Positions 24,514 to 37,178 of a DNA stretch of 64,000 bases are shown here, in pieces; position 1 is the stretch's first letter; each line of letters begins with the position of its first letter. The notes beneath the pieces are model-generated. The model saw only the letters and a program-made list of their open reading frames with translations. It was not told where the DNA came from and did not search any database. Source of the DNA: Apostichopus japonicus (lineage: Eukaryota > Echinodermata > Holothuroidea > Aspidochirotida > Stichopodidae). Location of the stretch: contig NC_092577.1 of the NCBI RefSeq assembly GCF_037975245.1, positions 9,461,013-9,525,012 on the forward strand. Reading direction: 5' to 3'. A program made the translations under genes and the position numbers.

Positions 24514-25474
24514 ACACATACATAGTGCACACTGCATAGTGCATACTGTGCATATTTCAATGTCTTTTTAAATATTTGCAATGTAGTGTATGCTTAAATT
24601 GCTAATTCACTAAATTAAAAGACTTTTAATTATTTAAAAGGAATGTTTAACCAGTACATACGTGTACAGTGTGTATACTGTACAGGGCCATTCCACGTCA
24701 CGTAAGCTACAAATCAGAGAGACATTTTACTGTACACTTGTTTTCAATCTCCAGTTCAGTGCAAGTCTAGAGTAAAGTCATATGCCTATCATTCCTGAAC
24801 TTTGAATACCTACAATAAATTCTGTCACCACTGCAAAATGTTAATGCTTTCCCATTGCTAATTATAGCGCCCTCAACTTGTGTCACGTAAGTCACTGAGA
24901 GAAATTAAGAATTTCAACTTTTTGAAAGAAATCAATAAATCCTGTGAAGTATTGAGAAAAATCTGTTAAGTTGCCTATTACATCTGAAAAAGACACATTG
25001 AGGAATAACTTCAAGGTAAAATTTAATTGATATTTGTTTAATACCGGTATTCGTATGCAAATTAGCGACGTCACGTAAGTCACAAAAAATTGTCACGTAA
25101 GTCACACGTGTGAAACTGCTCAGTTTCCTCTCACAGTTTCCAAAGATACAAGGTAACACAGGCTAAGGATATCTTTACAAGTTCATTATATTGAGATTAG
25201 GGGTAGGGGAGGGGTCTATTCCACATAAAAATAGAATCTACTGTAAGTGTTCACTTGTACATAAAAAGTCCTACAGACTAGTTTTGCGAAATATCTCAGT
25301 TTAAGTGCTCAGTAGCTAAATAGTTTCTTAATTAGGCGTAAACAAGTTTCTCTAGACTAGTTAATACAGAATACTTCTAATGTATTTTCATTTCTACAGT
25401 TTTGGTTATAATTTTAAGCTTTTTGGTAACATTTTAGTCACTTTTGGGAATTTGGATTAAAAAAATTAATCCAT

Positions 25475-25850
25475 GGATATAAATCCATGTGGTAAAGGCA
25501 AAAGGTGGCAAGATGTGTATGTGGAAACCACATAAATACTGAAGGAGATCCCCTAATGTCAGTTACTTATGTCGTAGTTCCAGCTCTGACCTCTCATATT
25601 AAGGTAGAAGACTGGGTTGTTGTAAAATTAGATGATGTACTGTACCCAGGAGAGGTTACAAATATGGTGCCTGCGACCACCACAACATGGAAATGGCCTC
25701 TTTCGGTAGATAAAATCTCCAACTAGCACGAAAACATTATTAAAACAAATTTCACCCCCTGAAGCACCTTGTGCAGTTCAGGGGTAGACTGCAATTCACA
25801 TTTAAAGAACTTAAAGTCTCAATATGTGTTTGCTGATGAAATTCATAAAA
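25475..25850 (+). pseudogene. decayed transposon ORF, WKWP-type segment
   Basis: The main open piece (25505-25726, read from a GTG, so not a true start) has WVVVKLDDVLYPGEVT and, about 16 residues on, TWKWPLSVDKI. This resembles a small beta-rich C-terminal segment that I associate with transposon-linked hypothetical proteins in invertebrates, but I cannot name the family. Before it, another frame reads CGKGKRWQDVYVETT. After the stop, ISPPEAPCAVQG and FKELKVSIC continue the same protein in shifted frames. The gene is thus broken by at least two frameshifts or stops. It lies inside the 24685-27279 element and is probably a relic of its own or a related element's protein. Confidence 0.45.
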
Positions 25851-26725
25851 CAAACTAACAAAGTTCCGAAGCAGATTCAATGTTTCTTAACTTCTAAATG
25901 CACTCTGACCAGAAGGGTTTAATGGAGAAAAACTTTCGCAATCAAACAAAAGAAATTTATTTTCTGTTGCCCGTATGGCGCGAACGATTTACTGTAAAAT
26001 CACTGCAACCGCTCATATCAGCACGTTCATTACACAAATGTAACCTACTTTACTTATACTCTTATCGTCCACTATTTTTACCCAATTAACGGAGGAAATT
26101 CTTGAAAATACCTGTTTATTCATTGCAATGGAATGAAATGATACAATTTTGCAAGGTACATCAGTAAGACCGACAGAAAGATACTATTCAAAAGAAGGAA
26201 TCTACCACAGGAGAGCCACGAAAGTGAAAGTAGACCTAGGCATAACCGTTGTTAACAAAACTGAGAGATTTGATTGGCGCATGATCTGTCGGCCGGATTT
26301 GCACATTTTGATGGAATTTTTTAGAATCTATGGACTTGTTAAGAAATCTGTTGTTTATCGACATATAAACAAATAAAAATAATGAATATTGATATGGAAA
26401 CAGCATAGAAGGGTAACATTTTCACTGAGCTTTCAGTGCAGTTAGCTGGAAAAGTTGAAGATTAAATTTGGCAAACACGTCATGAGACTTTAAGGTAACA
26501 AGTAATATTGTTCTAAGATTGAGCTGTTTGAGCCATTTTTCACAATTCACTTATGTAACCTTTCAATTTTACTTCACATTATAAATGTTGTTCCTGCATT
26601 TTAGAACTGAGTAGGTATCTTTGATAAATAGGAAGGTGTTATGATAAACCTGTTATAGTATAGAAGACATCAAAACTGTGTGAAAGTGTTGAGGATAAAC
26701 TTGTCACGTAAGTTACACTTCCCTT

Positions 26726-26755
26726 TGTGACTTACGTGACGTCACGTAAGTCACA
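26726..26755. repeat. perfect 30-bp palindrome
   Basis: Two inverted copies of the subterminal TCACGTAAGTCAC motif meet head to head at a central GACGTC (26738-26743). All 30 bases are self-complementary. Confidence 0.93.
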
Positions 26756-27427
26756 CACTTCCGGAGTCCCTAAATTTGTTAAAGCTTGTTACATAGATCA
26801 AAAGTGGTGGTGTTACAGATCAACCTTTATAGCTACCTTTACAATTGTAGCTCACTTTGCTCTCACACACTATACATTATTGGAGGAAAACATTCCCTTC
26901 TATTTTTGTCACGTAAGTCACAGCCAGTGTTGCATTTTTAACATAATCTGTGTTACCAATAATAAAGGAAATTTGTTAAATTGTGTTATTAGATTAATAA
27001 GCAGACTGCATTTAACTGCCAAATTAAAAGAAAGCTTGGACTTTCCTTTCATTTAAGGATTTCTTCTACTTTCAATTATTGTTCAATAATTCACTGTGAA
27101 TGTGCCTTTAGTTTGAGATCGATACTCATTGCTATAATCCAAGATTGAGAAATCAGAAGAAGAAAACTTTAACCGTTTATGAAAATCTAACCTACTTACT
27201 TTACATTAAACACAAAGAGAGACAACTTATAACCCTTTCTAATTTGTCCATGTTGGGACCACTTGGTGTGGAATGGCCCGGCAGCATATATATATATTGT
27301 TCTATTTCTGTTTCTATTTTGGGGTTTGTTGGACTGACAGAGCTAACAGCACAGGACTAATATCATTATTCAAAGCACCTTAGCTGCTTTTTAAGAATAT
27401 GTTTAGCATCTGAGCTAATCAATACAA

Positions 27428-27553
27428 TTAGTTATTTACAACAGTTGTAGTGGTAACTGATGTTACATCCGAAGAGTTTGAAGCCCCCTTCCCCTTGCCA
27501 ATAAAACAACTTTTAACAATTGCTGGAAGTTTTCTACCAAATTTTTGAGCTAT
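27428..27553 (-). CDS. possible last exon of an unidentified gene
   Basis: On the minus strand a strong acceptor, TTTTCTGTTGCAG, is followed in phase 0 by 41 codons and a TAA. The residues begin IAQKFGRKLPAIVKSCFIGK and end in a Ser/Thr/Val-rich tail, SSDVTSVTTTTVVNN. The lead-in reads as a basic amphipathic helix. I do not recognise the protein and could not find the preceding exon. No AATAAA signal was seen just downstream, so a decayed or chance exon is possible. Confidence 0.35.
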   Translation of the reverse strand: MAQKFGRKLPAIVKSCFIGKGKGASNSSDVTSVTTTTVVNN

Positions 27554-28162
27554 CTGCAACAGAAAATAGATGTAGAAAGCACATGTGCTTGAGTTTGATG
27601 GAAATATCTCTTGAATGGCCAGTACTATAGCTGAAGTGCAAATAATGTACATCTTTAGACAAAACACATTAAGAGAATCTATCAACACTATTAAACAATG
27701 GGTAAGAATGGAAATTATATACCTCATTGGAAAATGGCATAAAGACTAGATTATCTCCAGATTTAAATTTGATATCAATTTTCTTGAGTTTTAGATGCAC
27801 TGAGAGGGGTAGGTAGGAAACGTAAGAATGGAAAGGGAGATATGGTTCCAGTGAGTGATTCTACATTTTATTAACAAAGACTTAATTGTTACATATGTAA
27901 CATTAAGCAAGTGGAAGCACATACTGTAGGCTTCATAGTAAATAACACTGACTCACTTCCTGATGCAGTATACATGATTAATATTAAATTATTTATAAAT
28001 TTCTTAGCCTCAGCAAATCTTGTGTTTATATCAAAAGGATATAATCTCAAGTAGGTACATTACTACATTTTTGTGGAAGTGAGGCTGGTAATACATAGGA
28101 GTGTGGCAACATAGTAAAGACTGAGTACTACCTTATCTTCACTTAGACCCTTAGGGAGTTTG

Positions 28163-29898
28163 TTGATCAAGCAAGTTTCAAAACAATTACTGTTCCTCTA
28201 GGATTAGGCAGTAACAGAGTCACTTTCTACCCAGACTCAAATCTAATTATAACTACAGCCCAGCTAGTTACCAGTCTTGCTATACAATAATTATACACTT
28301 ACCATTACCATCAGCTATATATTGTAAACCATTCTGTGCAAGATCCGCATTAGGTGACCCCCAAAGATCATCTCAAGACTGATTAATCCACATTTACCTA
28401 ACGAGGAGATAAAGACAAAGACAATAAGAATCAGTTCTCACTTATTGTACAGTATATTGAGAATATCAGAACAAGATATGCTTTAATGCAAACAATAAAA
28501 CCTTTGTTATTGAGTGTGTCTTTTTAATATTTACTCAACAGTTATTGCTCACAGATACACAAGCTAATGCTATGATGATTCTGTGTCCCTGAAACAACTC
28601 TATAATTGCAAGTTCAGTCATTTTATTGAAAATTTATCCAAAACAAAATAATAGGCTAACATTGGTAACATGTTTGCAATCCTTTGGATTAGACGAAATT
28701 GATCAGCACACTTTCTAATTTGGTACTTTTAGCGTTATTTGGTGCAGCAGGCCAATGAAGTTGTTCATCTTTGTATGAACACCAAATAGCCAAGTTAGGC
28801 ATAGTTACTGTTCTGGATTGCTTTTGTCAAATATTGGGTATACCAGTGTGAAGCAGAGGCTGCTCTATTATATAAATGTTGTTATTTTTGCTTTCACAAC
28901 TTTCCCAGTAACTTCATTTCCAACTTTGCCAATAGACAGCAACCTGATGCCACCTCCCCCCCCCCTTTTAACAGAATTACTACATTACACAATAACTTTA
29001 AGAACATAAAAAGAATACAAATGCACTACGGATTTCAAATGACATAACATGCTGAATCTTACAAGAACTTTTCATATTGTGTTGTACGATCTTTTGTGAT
29101 AGAATCATAAACTGTTGCTTGTCATAGTGCAATACTCCATACCTATCATTATCCATGACAACTATATAATATGATGGGATAAGTGGACCTTGTCATAAAT
29201 TACATAATATCCACTCAACCTGGAGACAGTAACAATAGAAAGCCTTCATTAGCATTAGATGCTCAAATGGGAATGAACTGTTTCATAATGAAACAATGGA
29301 TGTCTCATGACCATTAAAATTGGTCAGATTTGAAAGATTAGAGATGTAATCCCTGAGTTTAAGACACAACCTTCAACAGTATTCTAACTAGATTGTTCAC
29401 ATGTTTTGTCTTGTTTTGCAGTGACTGGCATTGATTGGGGTTGGGTGGGGGAAGGGGGTGCTGGATGATAGACTTTCCGTTGGGGAAATTTCCCTTAAGG
29501 GATCATCTGATACATCATGGAGTAAAAATATCCAATTAAACACTTGTATTCTCATTAAAGAGGGGGATGGGTGGGTGTGGTTAAGAATCAGGTGGTGGAC
29601 CATACAATCATTACCCTGCTGATGTAAACTGTACATATTTCTTCCAAAAGCTGTAATCCGGATATGAAACTGGTAAATCCCTAAGAAGGCTGATCTCAGG
29701 ACTGAATAATTCCAGTTTACCTGATGATGAGAAAAAAACAAAATGCATTTGGTCATCAGTTATAAAGCTATTATTAATGTAAATTATAATCACCCGGTCT
29801 GCAAGTAGAAGCATTCTACCATGTAACATTGTCAAACACAGAGCACAGCTATTATAAACATATGGTATGCTATTGTAGTTTCAAACTAAATTACTCAG
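28163..29898 (+). repeat. direct duplication, copy B (about 1.7 kb)
   Basis: Partner of 20989-23022. It lacks the 142-bp insertion (22053-22201) and a block matching about 22370-22480, and has its own small indels. The distance between copies is about 7.2 kb. Sequence just before it (28006-28060) also matches 18155-18210, so the original repeat was longer and copy A was then split by the 2.17-kb element. Confidence 0.85.
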
Positions 29899-30439
29899 TT
29901 TCAATTATAATAACAATGTAATGAAACTAATGCAACTAGAATACAAATCTATAGACTATACAAGATGAGTTCAAGGTCTTATAATGCTTCCCACAGTGTA
30001 TATACAGCTCACATAATACCAAGCTAATTGAAATACAAAGAAACATAATTTGAAATTGAGACAAGCATTGAATCTTCAGTACATACTTTAAGCAATACCA
30101 CAGTCTGGTTTCTTCAATTGGGAAACAAGAGTTATAACAAAGCCACCATGAAAATAAATGGAGCCTGAAGAAAACATGATGAAGGATTCTGGTCACATAA
30201 TTTAGGAACCAATGGTTCATTATACTGTCTATAGGTTGATAAATTTGTAGGATTTCTGAATTGATGACATTGTACTTTAATTGAATGAGTTAAAGTACAT
30301 ATTTTTTTATCTGCAGAATATGATATATACTGTTATTTTATAAAATTTTGTTTTGTGCAGTCCTGGTGTGAGAGGGTGGGGTTGGGTAGTGGCTACAGTT
30401 GTCAGCTCAGTGCCCAGTGAAATATGTTATAAAGAATGA

Positions 30440-30805
30440 TATACTTTAACTTTGGATAAACAAAGACTTAAACAATTGGATCTGGTGACACAATTGGCAT
30501 GGAACTGTAGCTGGCTCTCAATGTCACTGGTTTTGTGTACACCCTACTTGAATAATGCTTGTTTAGCCTCACAGGATGTGATCGTGGATCTTAGAACTGG
30601 TGTGCAACAGTTTATCAGGAGTGTGGAGAAAAATATCAAAGAATTAAGGGAGAAGCAAACCCAACCATTATTTTTAGCCTGTATGATAGACATCTTTGAG
30701 ATCAAAGGTGGATTGATTTGTATTTTACTGTCCAATTGCGTTTCGAATCACATTCCAATATTTAAGCAAATGGTGAGAACAGTCATCTCTACTGTACTAC
30801 AGTAA
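30440..30805 (+). CDS. unidentified open frame, possible exon or TE relic
   Basis: A 117-residue frame with protein-like composition: LDLVTQLAWNCSWLSMSLVL, then LRTGVQQFIRSVEKNIKELR, a likely amphipathic or coiled helix, then PLFLACMIDIFEIKG. A TGA precedes it at 30437. An acceptor-like TTTTGTGCAG lies upstream at 30350-30360 and a possible donor AAAG/GTGGAT at about 30710. I do not recognise the family. It may be an exon, or a relic of a transposon protein. Confidence 0.25.
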   Translation, partial: YTLTLDKQRLKQLDLVTQLAWNCSWLSMSLVLCTPYLNNACLASQDVIVDLRTGVQQFIRSVEKNIKELREKQTQPLFLACMIDIFEIKGGLICILLSNCVSNHIPIFKQMVRTVISTVLQ

Positions 30806-33800
30806 ATAACCATCATAACAAACAAAGTACATTCAATTTCAAGATTATATCCATAGTTGTGTGACCTACCTAACTTTATCAAGGTTTTATTGTTTGCTTA
30901 AGTGAGTGTTCATTACAAATACCTCTAACACATAGCTCAGCAATACAGACTGAGTGGACTTCTGTAATGTTTCTACATCATTATAGAATATCTAAAATGG
31001 TATTTTGCGTTTTGGGTAGAAATACAACAATGAAACATACCAAGTACTGGATTAATCCAGCAAGAATCCGATCATTTTAATGCCCTGACTAGCGATTAAT
31101 TCTGTCAGTTGCATTTTGAGTGGATGAGCTAAAACTTTATATAAAATTCTTTTAGTGAGAGTGAATGGAGAAACAAGAGTACTCCTTGATCTGCAATGCT
31201 ATCCATATAATCTACAAGAGGTTGTTATAACATTACTATAACTGTTCTACACTAACCAATTAATGTGAAAACCATCACATGGAGGAAATATCAGCTGATG
31301 AAACATTCATTTCCCTTGCCAGCTCAGTATGAACACTTCCATCAAAAACTGGTAACTACAGGTGGAGGATGTGTTCCCTAATAGCTTGCTTCAGGATAAT
31401 TCTAATTAACCTAATGAAGAAAAAGAAAATGATGTTAATGAGATTTAAGTTCTATATTGATAATGTCGACAGAAATAGATATGTTTATGTCTCTAGCTCA
31501 TTACTGTGTACTTGGACATTCACAGAAAAAAAAATCCAGGAAGGGAAGTACACTTCAGATTCCAATAACCAGTAAGTGTAAAAACAATTAACCAGTAAAC
31601 CATCAAACTTGAACCGGACTGTCCGTTGTTTATTGGAAGTGGCATATAAAGGTGCGGTGCAGCGATATAAATGAGCTCCCAACTTAGGAGAGTCCAACCT
31701 AACACAAACCCAACCATGCATGGTGTGGGCTTTAGTGAGAAATTTGTGAAATTTCGCACCTTCTTTCCTATTGAGGACAGAATGTCTTTTTAATTTCCAC
31801 TCATCAGGAGATAATTGTATCTAATTTAGTGTGTCAGCTTTAATGGATGAGTGTTTTTATATCATTTTTCTTCATGTAATGGCACCAGGCCCCTGGAGAC
31901 TGCATTGTCTACATTGACCTAGTTACAACACTCTCTGGGGGTCTCTTTCCAGATTTTAGATCACCAAAGGTTTATAGCTCACTTACCCAGTTCAGCTGGT
32001 CAATAGCTATCCAATATGGTCAGTTCTTTCCACAAATTTGGCAGATGAAGACACTTGAAACCTCAAAATTTTGAGTTGAAATAGTTATGAGATAAAAAAA
32101 GTCAACATTGTGAAATTTGGGGACACTTATTTTTCCCCTTATGTCCCTATTAAGCCACCATACTCAAGTGGGTGAAGTTAGATCAATTTTGAGACCAATT
32201 AGACTGTTTAAAACCAACTACAGTGACTGGCTCAGCAAGTGACAATTCTGTATTGACAGCTGTATATACTCAGATTAGTAGGAATTATTTCCAATTGTGT
32301 TCTCTGTTAACAGTGGCTGGACGTACAAGAGTACTGCAAAGCTCTCCAAATATTCAGTATTCTCACATAGTTTTTTGGAAACTGCTAGTGCTAAGCACAA
32401 GAGGACATGTCAGGAATAGAAATACTTAATCTGATTTTACTCTGTGGAATATATATCTGAGCCCTAGCCGGGTGCTTCAGAAGAGCCCTAACATCTCTGA
32501 GACTTCTTGTCCTCTTCTACTAAGTTTTAAGCATGAACATACATGTAAGAGAGAAAATTATAAATTCTATGAAGTATAAATTGAAGCCCTAGTGTACAGT
32601 AGCCCATGTAAAGGGGGGGGGGGGGCATGTTAGGCAAGTGCTCACCACCCTAATGGATGCCAGTGCTTGTATATTATATAAAGAGTGGCAGGGGAATTTA
32701 ACTTCCTTAACCATGCTTGCTAGCCAGCAGTTTGGTGAATCAAGTCACAACAAACCAGATTTACAGTACTTCATTCTTACCATTCCTATGGAACTCTGTG
32801 CATCAAGAAGTGTAGGATACCAAAAGAAGCTTGATTGGTTCATAGGTCCTGCTCTCCTCTATCCAGTACAGTCTCTGTCTTCATATTCACTATCTGAGGG
32901 TTTCTTCCTACGGTTGAATTATTACATCATGGAACCGTTAGAGCCTCAGTGACTTCTAAATCAAAAGTGAAACACTAACATGAAATAAAACTAGTTCTTC
33001 AGAAAGTTCAGACAACTTCAGACACAAAAGGATACTCACAACAAAGAAAAACCCATGGTAGCATTTCCACTTTGATCCAATCATTGATTTTTTTAATTTA
33101 GTGATTATACAGTATTATAGTGTTTGGTTTCTGAAGCATTTATGTATGTTCTTAGACACTTTTGCATTCAGATAGCAATGTGACACTACAGCAATCCTTG
33201 TGGGCAATCAACTTCACATGTTAGCTGTAAAAGACCCCTATACTTTTAGTAAGTAAATTATGTAAAAGTATGTAAAGGTATGTAAAAATGATATTGAAGC
33301 TGAAGATAAATCAATAGGAAATGAGCATTATCAGTGCTCACAAACCCTGGAAATTGGATATGTTCCATTAATGGGTTGTCTTGGACCAGTAAGTGTGGTG
33401 TAAAGCACTGCAGTGTTTTGAGAGGGGCGCTATAGCCCCTACTGAGTATTTTGGGTGACACAAACTACAATAATGCTTGTATTTGATATGGAATATTGAA
33501 TCTCAATACCTGGAAAACCTTGTATTTCATTTGACCTTACTCATAGGCAGGTCAGCACTTACAGTAAATCCACAACATCCCAGGAGAGGAAACAACTCAA
33601 GAGTACTTTAAGAGTAGGTGTTTATGACTAAATTTGACTCAATTCTTTCGGACAGTTGGATCATCTCGCAAGTGTAGAACACGACTTCAATAAACTGATA
33701 TAATGATCCAAGTATTCTGAGGAAGGAAAACTTCCCAGACTTCAACTTGTAAGCAACTTACACTGTAACAGGCTAGCATCACCATATTTCAGCAATTCCT

Positions 33801-35485
33801 ACATTGTGCTGAGCCTAGGTCACGCTTTATGCCGGCATTGCGGTAGTATTGTATATTGTAACTAAAACCGTTGGACTCCTAGGCCTAAGTTAGGCTGCTC
33901 TTTTCTTATATGACTAGAGAAGACCTTAGCCATAACTTCAACGTTATAATGTCCCTGTCCTTGTACAAAAGTTGTACAGTAGGTACATAGCCTAACAATA
34001 TGAATCAAGATGAAAGGAACACAAAACATACGTGGGATTTCTTCTTGGACAATTGCAATATTCTAGGTCTGTTTCTTTCAGTATGTTCACCATCCGGAAT
34101 ATATTGCAATATCTTAACATTTAGTAAGCCAATACTGTTGCTTCGGGGAATCACGCCAAACAAACAGGGAAGTACAACCATACTAGGCAGCTGGCCTATA
34201 CACTGAGTACAACCAGGGAGTCCCTGGTACAACCCTTCTTGAAACGCTGCTTTACACTGTGTCGTTGGGTTGTTTAGATTTTGAAAATGAGACTTGTTCA
34301 AGTCGTTTTCATTGGCCACGAGGGAAATTCCCCTCTTTTTGAGATAAATGATCAAGCTTCCAATTCAAATAATAGCAATTTACAACAAAATGGCAAATTC
34401 GTTAGATCTAAAAACGAGGGCTTCAACGATATGCTGCAAAATGTAAATTTATCATTTGCACCTCGAAAATTTTCTGGTAATGATGCGTTGATAGAATCAT
34501 GTAGAGCAGCTTGAAAGTGTTTACGTGATATGGGTCGTATAGGTTTTATGGAAAAGATAAAAAATAGAGTATTACACTGCAACTCACCAAATCACAATTT
34601 AGACGGCCTCTTGACTACTCACAACATATTTTTATTATATCATAATGATAGTTTATGTATAAAAAGGGGTCCAACACAAAATATATAATGAAAACGTAAT
34701 ATGCAAATAATGAAAACAAATACTGTATGATGGTCGTGACATTCCAGTAAAGCAAAGATAGGAGGCGAGTGTAAGTTCCATGGAATAACGCGTACTATCG
34801 ACTAGCGAAATCTATCGTGATAGTATTGCGTCACTACACACAAGTGTCATCAAGACAGAAAGATAATTAGACATCTTAAGCATTTTTCAGGATATTGTTT
34901 TACTAACAGGTTGGAAATAAGTCAATATTTTATAATTTCTACAAACTTTTGAAATGACGAGATGAAAGTATTTTGGTATTTCAACATTAATCAGAAAATT
35001 TCCAAATTATACACTTGGATAGAAAGGGAGGGGGCGAAGTTACATCAGCTGAGAAGAAGACCACTGCTACGGGTGTACAACCCTCTCCCCCCCCCCTTTA
35101 CGACTTTACAAAAACATTGTTCATAGGCAAAACTGCATGGTGTATGGAGCCAATTTTAGACCTACTTTTTCTAGTCTAATTATGCCTCGGAGTGCACCAG
35201 TTAACATCAATTTTCAAAAAGAATTCAAGGGTTGGGTTACAAAGATTTGCCTTCGACAAGCCAACGACCACACCTCCTCCGTTTTTAAATTCTTCTTTCC
35301 ACTACGGCCTTCCCATGATAGTGTAGGCCCTACCTAAGTCGGTTGGGATCTGCCCCCCCCTGAATGTGTACATAATATGCTTTTGGCCTACATTGTAACC
35401 GTTGGTGAGGGGGCGGACTAACACGTACCCTACCGCGTAGGAGAAATGACAATGATAGCTTCATTTACTTGATAGAGGTTGTGTT
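30806..35485. other. intronic, no gene recognised
   Basis: AT-rich. A 104-residue plus-strand frame at 32638-32952 and overlapping frames on both strands at 34000-34582 show no motif. Poly-G at 32611-32625 and poly-C near 35084 and 35352 are simple tracts. Confidence 0.4.
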
Positions 35486-35632
35486 GTATTATTCACTGGC
35501 GGATCCAAGGGGGGCCAAGGGGGGCCATGGCCCCCCCCCCCCAAGGTGAGCCAAAAAGTTTTTCCGAACATCTGCTAAATCATATGATTGGAAATTAAAA
35601 AAATCGAGAGGAATAGCAGTGGTAGACTAGTC

Positions 35633-36705
35633 CAGTGGAGGCGGAACCAGGGTGGCTTGGGGGGGCTCTAGCCCCCCCAATGCAAAAGTTGAGGGGTCAG
35701 ATGCATGATAAGCCCCCCCCCCCCCAATATTTACCAAGGCTCCGAAACGTGCATCTGCATGCCCATTTTTCAGTGCATACTTGTCGATCTGTCCGATGCA
35801 CACGTATACTATATAGGTGTAATAATTTTAGTAAATGCTGGGGGACTCTCGGCCCGTCCCCTGGCTATAGACCACATTTTCACCCCAACCGCGTCTTCAC
35901 GCCCCGTGAAAAGTGGAAGCAGTGAGTGTGAGTATACCGGTAAGCGCAACACAACTTCGTCTTAGGACAATGACTTGCCTCATTTCAGCCAGTTCTCCAA
36001 CATCCACGGAGCGTCCATACGATCAGGGGGCGGATGCAACCCCCCCCCCTGACGGACTCAAAGGGACTGCTGGCGCCCTTTTCAGCTTTTCACTACTTTT
36101 TACATATTCGCGATTATTGACTATTTTATTGCGCTCTCACCTACCTATTTACATTTGTCATATTCTGTTGGTGTAATTTTCCGACAAAATGGCAATGACA
36201 CCTGTTTATTCTCCGTTTATCTGTAAATTAACAAAGCCCGGAATGGGTCATTTCCTGCAATCTATAGAGTATCTTTACTCAAAAATTTTCTGTACGCTCC
36301 GCGCCAACCTGTGGTGGCGCTCCGCTTAGATAGTGTCGAAAGCGCCCCCCCCCCCCGACCAATACCCCTAGCTCCGCCACTGCCCTTACTACACTCAAAA
36401 ACGTCTTTGCGAGTACACTACGAGTAATAGCTACTCTCTTAAAACACCATCGAATATACAAATTACAATGTTTTTACAGACTTTCTCGTGCAATCTGAGA
36501 AATTGCAGGCTTGAGACCCATATTTTAGGGCTAGGTATTCGCAGCAAAAAACACTCAGGAAGTGCCGTTTCCGGCCATCTGGGGGTTTGAAAAACCTAAA
36601 ATTCTATTGTACGCTCCGCGCCAACCGATGGTGGCGCTCCGCTTAGATAGTCTCCACACATTAGCCCCCCCCCCCCCCAATAATTTTTCCGTTCCGCCGC
36701 GCCTG
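35633..36705 (+). mobile_element. 1.07-kb hAT-like composite, TSD GACTAGTC
   Basis: The left end CAGTGGAGGCGGAACC pairs with the right end GTTCCGCCGCGCCTG. GACTAGTC is duplicated exactly at 35625-35632 and 36706-36713. It contains an older nested MITE (about 36006-36382), which has lost its left end but keeps CTCCGCCACTG and the flank CCCTTACT. There are two minus-strand core modules (about 36235 and 36555). It is the same composite as 48318-49405 and 62035-63098. Confidence 0.92.
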
Positions 36706-37178
36706 GACTAGTCTAAACCTTTTCGTTTTCTGGTTTAAAATTAAATGCAGAGCTCCCAACTCACCCGCAATTCGCGGGAATTAGACCCGCATTCTAACAC
36801 CCAAACCCGCTGACCCGCACAAGCGTCCGAAAAAAACCGCATTGTAATTGTCAAGTATACATAAAAAAATTTGCATCAAATTTTGATTTAGCAACCATCA
36901 TTTCTTTAGCATTTAGCATAATAGAGTATAAAACCTCCTTTACAGCATCATTTGAACCTCAAATTAGCCTATATTTCTTTTCATTGGGGCGAGCAGCGAA
37001 CATTTTCATGCCACGGGAAAGAATGAATTATCACCTACTATTCAATTTATTGATGTTACACACAAAAAAATGCATATTTCTCAGAAAATTTTGGGTGACA
37101 AAAGCCTTTCTAAGTGCCACCATTTTACATGTAGGCATCACCAGGATTCCAAAAAAATTCAAAAGGGGAGGGGGACAC

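Larger units (their letters stand above)
24685..27279. mobile_element. 2.6-kb DNA transposon remnant, TIR GGGCCATTCCAC
   Basis: GGGCCATTCCAC at the left is the exact inverse of GTGGAATGGCCC at the right. Near both ends there are repeated TCACGTAAGTCAC motifs: about 24702, 24886, 25071 and 25093 on the left; 26703, a palindromic pair at 26740, and 26909 on the right. Clustered subterminal repeats are typical of transposase-binding sites. Between them lies a decayed ORF. I could not find a TSD (flanks TACA and GGCA), so the superfamily is unknown. Confidence 0.65.

Noticed and set aside
32638-32952. 104-codon frame ending LRLNYYIMEPLEPQ
   Set aside because: No motif or splice context; length is possible by chance in this composition.
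35635-35965. Repeated open frames with CRSVRCTR or PASSRPVKSGSS
   Set aside because: They recur in every copy of the 1.07-kb composite because the DNA recurs; frames differ between copies.
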